DNA of 64,000 nt from positions 2,232,001-2,296,000 of the forward strand of contig NZ_CP152389.1 in assembly GCF_038806765.1 (NCBI RefSeq), written 5' to 3'. This document shows positions 35,156-42,883 of this stretch, in pieces. Origin of the DNA: Mucilaginibacter sp. CSA2-8R. Lineage in GTDB: Bacteria; Bacteroidota; Bacteroidia; Sphingobacteriales; Sphingobacteriaceae. The notes beneath the pieces were generated by a model that saw only the letters and a list, made by a program, of their open reading frames with translations, had not been told where the DNA came from and made no database searches. The translations under genes and the position numbers were made by a program. Each line of letters begins with the position of its first letter. The stretch's first letter is position 1.

Positions 35156-36808
35156 TTATTTACCTGCTGCCGGCACCACTTTGCTTAAGTCTACAACGCT
35201 GTTTAAGTAAACTTCAATGTTAGTGTAACCATTGCCGTTTTTGGCAGGTTTTGTGGCATCAGCAGCGCTGCGTGGGTTTAAGCCATGCTGTGTTTCGTAA
35301 GCATCGGGCATACCATCGTTATCGCTGTCTTTGTACGGTGTGCCTTTATAATCAGGGTAACCACCTACCTGTGCCGGATCGGTAATGATGCCCTGTTTAT
35401 ACGAATCGTCCGGTAAGCGGTGTTTGATGTACTCCTTACCTTTGCTATTGGTGGTGCCTTCCAAAAAGATAATCTTTCCGGTCTTAACCACTTTTACAAT
35501 TCGGCTGTCCACAGCGTCACGCTTAGGCAAATTTGCGCCTACATTTTCTAATACGTAAGCGTAGGCATCATTAGCCGATAAGGTTTTAACTTTAGCCATA
35601 GGGAAGGGTTTGTTAGAACGGATGCTGTCGGTATAGCGACCGGCATCGGCCATCTCGCCAATTTGTATACCGCCGTCCCAGTTGTTCTTGGTAACGCGTT
35701 CGTTGCCTTCCATAATGTTACCATTGGCATACACCCTGCCAAATAACGCAGATTTATCTTTGGCACGACCAGATTCGGGTTTTAAAATACGGTGACCGAT
35801 GGGTTTATCTAACGGCGTAATTGGCCCTGGTTTGTAATAGTTATTAATAAAGTTAAATAACGAATTGTTGTCGCCGCCATCAGCGCTGCGGTTCCACCAG
35901 TTAAACACTACGTTGTTCACAAAGCCAAAATCGCCATACATGCCAATAGAAGGGTTGCGGGCAATATTATTGGCCCACAGGTTGCGCATAAACGTACTGT
36001 TTAAGCCACCGATAGTACTGCCGAATGCATGATTATAAGTATCTAAAGCCTCTGAAAAAATTGAGTTCTGAATGGTTACATTCACGGTTGGCATCTTTTC
36101 TTGTTTAGCGCCGTTACGATCGTAGACATGGCGGTAAATTGACATGTTTTCGTCTAAACCCCAGCTGGCCGACACGTGATCTATGATAATATTACCTACA
36201 GGGTTGCCGCCCAAAGCGTCATCCCGGCGGGCCACATCCGTAGCACCACGTCTAAAACGTACGTAACGAATCACAACATCGTGGGTATTAATCCAAACAG
36301 ATTCGCCAGCTATACAAATACCATCGCCCGGCGCTGTTTGGCCCGCAATGGTGATGTAGGGTGCACGAATAATAACCGGACTTTTTAAACGGATGATACC
36401 GGCCACATTAAACACAATAACACGGGCGCCCCCTTGCTCGCAGGCGTCGCGAAAGGAGCCAGGCCCACGGTCGGCCAAACTGGTAACCACAAATACTTTA
36501 CCACCGCGGCCGCCCGGTGTAAAAGCTCCGCCACCTTCGGCACCCGGAAACGCTACTATTTTAGCCTGTGGCAGATCTGAGGGTTTGGCAGCCCAGGGCA
36601 CATAGGGTTTGCCTGCTTTTTCATCACGCTGAATGATGGGCAGCGCCTTTTGCCAGGCAGCGTCGGATGAGCGTTGCTCTTGGGCCAGGGCCGAATCGGC
36701 AACGGCTTGTACGGCCGGCGGTATCACAGGATACTGCGCATGAGCATATTGATTAGCGCACAAGGCAGCGGCTACTACAAAAAAGCCTGCTAAATTTTTT
36801 TTCATCAT
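35156..36808 (-). CDS. Exported pectate-lyase-like polysaccharide lyase
   Basis: A 550-residue exported right-handed beta-helix protein. The signal peptide ends NQYAHAQ. The core opens with AFPGAEGGGAFTPGGRGGKVFVVTSLADRGPGSFRDACEQGGARVIVF, the usual start of the Bacteroidota pectate-lyase (PL1-like) group, followed by ladder strands and IIDHVSASWGLDENMSI. The end carries a calcium-binding type-3 repeat, DSDNDGMPDAYETQHGLNP. Pectin cleavage by beta-elimination is the likely activity, but the exact PL family is not certain. It faces the glycan locus divergently and probably belongs to it. Confidence 0.8.
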   Translation of the reverse strand: MMKKNLAGFFVVAAALCANQYAHAQYPVIPPAVQAVADSALAQEQRSSDAAWQKALPIIQRDEKAGKPYVPWAAKPSDLPQAKIVAFPGAEGGGAFTPGGRGGKVFVVTSLADRGPGSFRDACEQGGARVIVFNVAGIIRLKSPVIIRAPYITIAGQTAPGDGICIAGESVWINTHDVVIRYVRFRRGATDVARRDDALGGNPVGNIIIDHVSASWGLDENMSIYRHVYDRNGAKQEKMPTVNVTIQNSIFSEALDTYNHAFGSTIGGLNSTFMRNLWANNIARNPSIGMYGDFGFVNNVVFNWWNRSADGGDNNSLFNFINNYYKPGPITPLDKPIGHRILKPESGRAKDKSALFGRVYANGNIMEGNERVTKNNWDGGIQIGEMADAGRYTDSIRSNKPFPMAKVKTLSANDAYAYVLENVGANLPKRDAVDSRIVKVVKTGKIIFLEGTTNSKGKEYIKHRLPDDSYKQGIITDPAQVGGYPDYKGTPYKDSDNDGMPDAYETQHGLNPRSAADATKPAKNGNGYTNIEVYLNSVVDLSKVVPAAGK

Positions 36809-37448
36809 AAATTAGTTGGAGCATTCAAAATTCAGGTTCCGGCGGTTACGTTGCTGGTAAAGCACACAGGTGCTGGAAATTAAAACATTGGTTTGCATCA
36901 AATATCCAAAGCAAATGCATTTTTCTGTTGCAGTATGTTTTCTATTGTTTATATCATATTATCATTAGTATTAAAAATTGGTAAAATTGCAGTGACATTG
37001 CAAAGGTGTAAAAAGTTATCTCGTTTTCATTTTACTTCCCGGTCTTAGATGTCGTTACCTGGTTCTATGAAGTGAGCACTATATGCTCAGTTAGCCTGAT
37101 CAGCCGGCCTGTTTATTAAAAAAACGAAGTGGGATAATTTAATATAATATCAAGCTAATAATGTATAGGTTTGTTAAAGGCAAATTTTATCTCTTTGGTT
37201 AACCAACTTAATAAACATTATACAAATTTCTCGTTATTGCACATTAGGGCACCGTTCGGCAAAATGGCCGAACTGAAAATTGCTTAGACGAGTAATCGAT
37301 ACTGTAAGTTCTTTATTGCGTTTTAACGGCACGTTTTACTTGCCGAATAAAACTTAACCTGTTTGTGGCCAAGCGTAATCTGCCTTTTGTTGATGCAAAT
37401 CCTCAACTCATTTTTATGCTAATTGAAATACATAATTAACCTGTTCCC
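36809..37448. promoter_or_regulatory. 640-base divergent control region of the glycan locus
   Basis: There is no gene. Possible control signals are: a perfect -7 box TAGGTTTG at 37166-37173 (no good -33); the perfect 12-bp palindrome TTGGTTAACCAA at 37195-37206, just downstream of the predicted start; and an exact 7-bp inverted repeat GTTCGGC/GCCGAAC at 37254-37273. The core TTCGGCAA of that repeat recurs inverted at 37340-37347, and TTGC-N9-GCAA lies near 36988. The length and symmetry suggest regulated divergent transcription. A small RNA in 37207-37448 is also possible. Confidence 0.4.
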
Positions 37449-38291
37449 ATGAATAAAAAAATTGACGCACATCAGCATTTCTGGCACTATAATCCGGTTC
37501 GAGATAGTTGGATTACTGAAGATATGCAGTCTATCCGGCAGGACTTTCTTCCGGCAGATTTGCTGCCCTCATTAGTGTATAACGGCATTCACGGTTGTGT
37601 TGCAGTGCAGGCTGTCCAGTCCGAAGAAGAGAATGATTTTTTGCTGCAGTTGGCCGCCGAGAATAACTTTATAAGAGGAATTGTGGGGTGGGTTGATTTA
37701 CGGGCAGACGATGTAGAAGACAGGTTGATCTACTACCGGCAGTACAAGAAGATGAAGGGTTTCAGGCACGTATTGCAGGGCGAAGCTCAGCGCGATTTAA
37801 TGCTTACAGATGCTTTTAAGCACGGGATTGGATTGCTGAGCAAGTATAACTTCACTTATGACATATTGATTTTTCCGGATCAGTTAAAGTATGCGGCGCA
37901 ACTGGCTGCCGAATATCCAAACCAGTGCTTTGTGTTGGATCATATTGCCAAACCGGATATCAAAAACCAAACGATGGAAGATTGGAAAACTGACATCCGG
38001 GAACTGGCAAAATACCAGAACGTAAACTGCAAAGTGTCGGGTATGGTCACTGAGGCCGACTGGCATGCCTGGCAGGAGGAAGATTTTACGCCTTACCTGG
38101 ATGTAGTGTTTGAAGTCTTTGGTCTTAAACGCGTACTGTTCGGGTCCGACTGGCCGGTTTGTATTGTGGCTGGTGGCTACAATAAGATGCTCGACATCGT
38201 CAAAAATTATGTATCAAAATATACTACCCAAGAGCAGGCCATGTTTTGGGGCAATAATGCCATCCGGATTTATCAGTTAGACGATAAATAA
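37449..38291 (+). CDS. Amidohydrolase-2 sugar-lactonase (L-fuconolactonase type)
   Basis: A 280-residue cytoplasmic TIM-barrel hydrolase of the COG3618 group, which includes L-fucono- and L-rhamnono-lactonases. The N-terminal metal motif is DAHQHFW (His8, His10). GWVDLR, KGFRHVLQGE, FVLDHIAKPDIK and a late Asp in LFGSDWPVC complete the active site. In known pathways the enzyme opens the lactone made by a sugar dehydrogenase. It opens the plus-strand locus, 66 bases ahead of the next gene. No dehydrogenase or dehydratase for such a route is in the window. Confidence 0.85.
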   Translation: MNKKIDAHQHFWHYNPVRDSWITEDMQSIRQDFLPADLLPSLVYNGIHGCVAVQAVQSEEENDFLLQLAAENNFIRGIVGWVDLRADDVEDRLIYYRQYKKMKGFRHVLQGEAQRDLMLTDAFKHGIGLLSKYNFTYDILIFPDQLKYAAQLAAEYPNQCFVLDHIAKPDIKNQTMEDWKTDIRELAKYQNVNCKVSGMVTEADWHAWQEEDFTPYLDVVFEVFGLKRVLFGSDWPVCIVAGGYNKMLDIVKNYVSKYTTQEQAMFWGNNAIRIYQLDDK

Positions 38292-38357
38292 TTTTATTAG
38301 CACGGGCATTTTAGCCTTTAATGATTTAAAAGGTTGGTGAACAGAACAGTTATCAGA

Positions 38358-39914
38358 ATGAAAAATTTAAAGAAGTCAGCTTTGCTGGCAGTAGCATGTT
38401 TTAGTTTTTTTAGCTCAAAGGCGCAAAATAAGCCTCTGCTGAGTTTTAATAAATTGCAGAACTACGTTACTGAGTTTAACCGCATTGATACTGAAAAGGT
38501 GGTAAATTTTGTACCAAACCAGCAGACGTTCGAGTTTTTATCTAAAAATATACCGCTGTTTGAGTGCCCCGACCCTGTGATAGAGAAAATGTATTATTAT
38601 CGCTGGTGGACGTTTCGTAAACATCTGAAGCAGACGCCGGACGGCTTTGTTTTTACGGAGTTTATAACACCCATGAACCATGCGGGTAAGTACAACACCA
38701 TCAGCAGTGCACTGGGCCATCATATTTACGAGGGCCGTTGGCTGCGTAATAAAGATTTTATTGATCAGTATGTCAATTTTTGGTTATTTATAGATCCCAA
38801 AACACCCAAGCCGCATTTGCATGCCTTTAGCAGTTGGCTAGACGATGCGGTTTATCATTATTACCTGGTTAACCAGGATAAGGCACTATTACAAAAATGG
38901 ATGCCGGCGCTGGATGCCGACTATCGCCTTTGGGAAACAGAAAAGCAGCTGCCCACTCAAATTTACTGGCAGTTTGATGTACGCGACGCCATGGAAGAGT
39001 CTATCAGCGGTTCGCGCAAACTAAAAAACCGGCGCCCAACTATCAATAGCTACATGTATGGTAATGCCAAAGCCCTCTCTAACATGGCAGCTTTATTAGG
39101 CAATGATACGCTGAAAAAAATGTACAGTGCAAAGGCTGTGCAGTTAAAAAAAATTGTTCAGGATAGCTTATGGGATGACCAGGCGGCATTTTTTAAAGTG
39201 AAATATCCCGACGGGAAGTTTTGCGATGCCCGCGAAGAGTTAGGCTTCATTCCGTGGTATTTTAACCTGCCCGATGACAAAGCCAAGTATGCCGAACAAT
39301 GGGAGCAACTTAAAGATGATAAAGGCTTTAACGCCCCCTGGGGGATTACCACTGCCGAAAGGCGTCATCCGTTGTTCCGCACGCATGGCAGCGGGCACGG
39401 TTGTGAGTGGGATGGGGCGGTGTGGCCTTTTGCCACCTCGCAAACGCTCACGGGTTTAGCTAACCTGCTTACCAATTACAAAAATAAGGACGGCATGTCG
39501 GCTAAAATATTCTATGATGAACTGCACAAATACGCCAACTCGATGCAAAAGCGCGGTCAGCCCTACCTGGGCGAGTACCAGGATGAAAAAACCGGCGAAT
39601 GGCTGAAAGGCGATAACCCGCGCAGTAGCTATTACAACCACTCTACCTTTTGCGATTTGGTGATTAGTGATTTAATAGGACTAAAGCCGCGTGCCGATAA
39701 CGTGCTTGAAGTTTACCCGCTGATACCGCAAGGCCAATGGAAATGGTTTTGCCTGGACAATGTATTATACAACGGCCAAAACATATCCATTTTATGGGAT
39801 GCCGACGGCAGTCGCTACCATAAAGGCAAAGGCTTGCACATTTATGCCAACGGAAAAGAGATTGCAAAATCAGTAGACTTAAAACATATTACGGCAAAGC
39901 TGGCAGCTAAGTAG
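38358..39914 (+). CDS. Exported (alpha/alpha)6 glycosidase of unclear family
   Basis: A 518-residue exported protein. ATG 38358 opens the signal LKKSALLAVACFSFFSSKAQ. The body is helical and resembles the MGH1/GH63-like (alpha/alpha)6-barrel enzymes: YYYRWWTFRKHLKQTPDG, HAFSSWLDDAVYHYYLVN, FDVRDAMEESISG and HGCEWDGAVWPFATSQTLTGLANLL. Candidate catalytic acids lie in DVRDAMEES and EWDGAVW. Relatives occur in Bacteroidota polysaccharide loci, but I do not know a proven activity. The neighbours suggest an oligosaccharide of a pectic or arabinogalactan polymer as substrate. Confidence 0.65.
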   Translation: MKNLKKSALLAVACFSFFSSKAQNKPLLSFNKLQNYVTEFNRIDTEKVVNFVPNQQTFEFLSKNIPLFECPDPVIEKMYYYRWWTFRKHLKQTPDGFVFTEFITPMNHAGKYNTISSALGHHIYEGRWLRNKDFIDQYVNFWLFIDPKTPKPHLHAFSSWLDDAVYHYYLVNQDKALLQKWMPALDADYRLWETEKQLPTQIYWQFDVRDAMEESISGSRKLKNRRPTINSYMYGNAKALSNMAALLGNDTLKKMYSAKAVQLKKIVQDSLWDDQAAFFKVKYPDGKFCDAREELGFIPWYFNLPDDKAKYAEQWEQLKDDKGFNAPWGITTAERRHPLFRTHGSGHGCEWDGAVWPFATSQTLTGLANLLTNYKNKDGMSAKIFYDELHKYANSMQKRGQPYLGEYQDEKTGEWLKGDNPRSSYYNHSTFCDLVISDLIGLKPRADNVLEVYPLIPQGQWKWFCLDNVLYNGQNISILWDADGSRYHKGKGLHIYANGKEIAKSVDLKHITAKLAAK

Positions 39915-40111
39915 CATAAGCGGGGCAATATATTATAACTTTTAGAAAAAATGTTATAGTGTTAACGGCCTTGCTAACGGTAGTTTTGGCTTTATAAAAA
40001 CCGGTTAATCATTTTAAACCTCATACCGTATTTGATTTCATAATCACTGCTGCAAGCCTGTTGTGTTTTGCCGTGGTTGCTTTTATTATCAAAACGGTTT
40101 AACAATAAAGT
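39915..40111 (+). pseudogene. Possible decayed two-helix membrane micro-ORF in the gap before the 921-residue glycosidase gene
   Basis: In one frame (39941-40102), KNVIVLTALLTVVLAL is followed by a TAA (39995-39997), then KPVNHFKPHTVFD and the hydrophobic FIITAASLLCFAVVAFIIKTV, with a second stop. Two hydrophobic stretches in the same frame interrupted by one stop suggest a broken two-helix peptide, but no ATG is present and chance is not excluded. Confidence 0.2.
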
Positions 40112-42877
40112 ATGCCAAAGCAAAATTTAGGTCGGCTCGTGGCGGGCCTTTTAGTTTTATGTTTGCCGGTAACGGCCAATGCAAAAGGTAATCCTCCGGC
40201 TAAAAGTGTAAGCGTAGTCATTGCTTCCAACAGTCATAGCCGCATTAAATATGGTGCTTCTCAACTGGTTGCATCGCTTAAAGCTCATGGCTACAATACC
40301 ACGTTAACCAACCAGTGGCCCGCTACGGCAAAGGGGGCAGTTGTTGCAGTTGGTAAAATCACCGATAAGCTTATTAAATCCGGCTTTCAAAAAGTAAAGT
40401 ACAGCAGTGCAAAATCGCCGGGTAAAGAGGGCTTTACTATTCAGTCCAGCAAGAACACTTACGTTGTTGCCGGTGCAGATAATTCGGGCGCCTTATATGG
40501 TTGCCTGGAATTAAGCGATATCGTCAATCAAAAAAATGTCCTGCCAGCAGACATTCATCAAACCGATAAACCCGAAATGGTGATGCGCGGTGCCTGCGTA
40601 GGGGTACAGAAGCCGGAATTGTTACCCGGCCGCGGCACTTATGAGTATCCTTACACGCCCGAAAACTTCCCATGGTTTTATGACAAAGCCTTATGGTTGC
40701 GTTACCTCGACTCGCTGGCTGCTAACCGCATGAATTCCCTGTACTTGTGGAATGGTCATCCGTTTTCATCGTTGGTAAAGGTTAAGGAGTATCCCTACGC
40801 TTTGGAGGTTGACGAGGCCACATTCAAAAAGAATGAGGAGATTTACCGCTTTTTAGCGCAGGAAGCCGACCGCCGAGGCATTTGGCTGGTGCAGGGTTTC
40901 TACAATATCATCATCCCTAAACCATTTGCCGAAAAGCATCACTTGGCTACGCAAGACCGTAACAGGCCCATCGTGCCGTTGATTGCCGACTATACCCGTA
41001 AATCCATCGCTGCCTTTGTGGAGAAATACCCCAATGTGGGTTTACTGATTACTCTGGGTGAAGCCATGGAAGGTGTAGGGCAGGACGATGTGGATTGGTT
41101 TACCAAAACCATTATTCCGGGCGTAAAAGATGGTTTAAAAGCACTCAATCGTACGGATGAACCGCCAATCGTTTTAAGAGCACACGACAGTGATGCACCG
41201 CGCGTGATGAAGGATGCGCAGCCTATCTACCATAACCTATATACCATGGCTAAGTACAATGGTGAGGCTTTAACTACCTACGAGCCGCACGGCCAATGGG
41301 CAGACCTGCACCGCACCTTGAGCCGCATTGGTACCGTACAAATCGAAAACGTGCATATCCTTGCTAACCTGGAGCCTTTCAGATACGGTTCGGCAGATTT
41401 TATACAAAAATGCGTGCTGGCTATGCACAATGTGTACGAGGCTAACGGCTTGCACTTGTACCCGCAGGCATCTTACTGGGACTGGCCTTATTCGGCAGAC
41501 AAAGCCGACCAGCGCCTATTGCAGTTAGACCGCGACTGGATCTGGTACAAAGAATGGGCGCGTTACTCCTGGAACTGCCACCGCGACCGCAAAGACGAGA
41601 TTAATTATTGGGGCAAGCAACTGGCTGCCCGGTATGGCTGTACACTACAGCAGGGCAAGGAGATTTTGGAAGCTTACGAGCAGTCGGGCGAAATATCGCC
41701 GCAGATATTACGCCGGGTAGGCATCACCGATGGTAACCGCCAAACCATGACGCTGGGTATGTTGATGAGCCAATTCGTTAATCCCGAAAAATTTGGCCTT
41801 TTCAGCTTATTGTATAATTCTGAAGCACCGGTAGGGGAAATTTTAAGCGAGTATACAGCTAAAGAATGGAACAAAGAGCCGCATGTAGGCGAAACGCCGC
41901 TGATGGTGGCCGACCGCATTCCGATTTACGGTAAAAAAGCGGTGGAGGCAATTGATAAGGCTACGCGGGGGATCAACCGTAACAAAGCGGAGTTTGACCG
42001 CCTGAAAAATGATATGTACTGTTACGATGCCATGGCCAATAGTTATTCGGCCAAAATAAAGGCAGCTATACATATTCTGCGTTACAAGTATTCTAACAAC
42101 GTTGCTGATTTAGAGAAAGCCGTTCCTGACATGGAGCGCAGCTTGACGTACTATAAAAAGTTAGTTGATTTAACTAAAGACAGTTACCTGTACGCTAACA
42201 GCATGCAAACCCGTCAGCGTAAAATACCGGTTAACGGTTTAAACGGCGCCATGAAAACCTGGGTAGAGTTGTACCCGCTTTACGAAAAAGAACTTGCCAA
42301 CTTTAATAAGAATATCGACTCGCTTAAATCGCCGGCAAATGCATCTAAAAAAGTTGAGAAAAAGGCATTGGCCAATGCGCAGGTAAACATCATTAGTGGG
42401 GGCAATGGTGAGTATGCTTTACAAGCCGGTGCGCAACCGTTCAATGATACTGCCGCCGTGGTAAAAAGCGTTGCTGTAGAATTGGTAGGTTTAAAAGGCA
42501 TAAAGCAGAATAAAGCGCAACAGCTGACCAACGGAACGTCGATAAAATTTAGTAACACACAGCCGGTGAAAGTGCTGGTAGGGTTTTTTAACGAGCGAAC
42601 TAAACGCTACTCGCCAACGCCGCAGTTAGAAACTGATGCCAGCGCCAACGATTTTGGCCAGGCAGATGTGAAGATATCAAACGCGGTTTTAATACCTGGT
42701 ATGCCTGCCGTTAACATTCACACCTACAGTTTTAAACCAGGCACCAACACGCTTAACCTGAGCAAAGGCGCCGGACTGATTTTAGGATTTGTAACCGATA
42801 ACCAGCAAGTTGCGGTTTACGATGCCGGTTTGCTGGCCGACGGAAACATTAAAGATTTACGCTGGCTGTTTAACTAA
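40112..42877 (+). CDS. Large exported glycosidase with GH67N/GH20b-type N-terminal domain
   Basis: A 921-residue exported protein. The signal ends VTANAKG. Residues 30-150 form an alpha/beta domain (VVIASNSHSRIKYGASQLVASLKAHGYNTTL...GALYGCLELSDIV) like the N-terminal domains of GH20 and GH67. A TIM barrel follows (ALWLRYLDSLAANRMNSLYLWNGHPFSSLV, FVEKYPNVGLLITLGEAMEGVGQ, YPQASYWDWPYSADKADQRLLQLDRDWIWYKEWARYSWNC), and then helices. The Glu in TLGEAMEG is a good catalytic candidate. From memory, some relatives are labelled alpha-D-galacturonidase, which would fit a pectin locus, but I cannot confirm it. It lies six bases before the GH95 gene. Confidence 0.6.
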   Translation: MPKQNLGRLVAGLLVLCLPVTANAKGNPPAKSVSVVIASNSHSRIKYGASQLVASLKAHGYNTTLTNQWPATAKGAVVAVGKITDKLIKSGFQKVKYSSAKSPGKEGFTIQSSKNTYVVAGADNSGALYGCLELSDIVNQKNVLPADIHQTDKPEMVMRGACVGVQKPELLPGRGTYEYPYTPENFPWFYDKALWLRYLDSLAANRMNSLYLWNGHPFSSLVKVKEYPYALEVDEATFKKNEEIYRFLAQEADRRGIWLVQGFYNIIIPKPFAEKHHLATQDRNRPIVPLIADYTRKSIAAFVEKYPNVGLLITLGEAMEGVGQDDVDWFTKTIIPGVKDGLKALNRTDEPPIVLRAHDSDAPRVMKDAQPIYHNLYTMAKYNGEALTTYEPHGQWADLHRTLSRIGTVQIENVHILANLEPFRYGSADFIQKCVLAMHNVYEANGLHLYPQASYWDWPYSADKADQRLLQLDRDWIWYKEWARYSWNCHRDRKDEINYWGKQLAARYGCTLQQGKEILEAYEQSGEISPQILRRVGITDGNRQTMTLGMLMSQFVNPEKFGLFSLLYNSEAPVGEILSEYTAKEWNKEPHVGETPLMVADRIPIYGKKAVEAIDKATRGINRNKAEFDRLKNDMYCYDAMANSYSAKIKAAIHILRYKYSNNVADLEKAVPDMERSLTYYKKLVDLTKDSYLYANSMQTRQRKIPVNGLNGAMKTWVELYPLYEKELANFNKNIDSLKSPANASKKVEKKALANAQVNIISGGNGEYALQAGAQPFNDTAAVVKSVAVELVGLKGIKQNKAQQLTNGTSIKFSNTQPVKVLVGFFNERTKRYSPTPQLETDASANDFGQADVKISNAVLIPGMPAVNIHTYSFKPGTNTLNLSKGAGLILGFVTDNQQVAVYDAGLLADGNIKDLRWLFN

Positions 42878-42883
42878 TTAACT

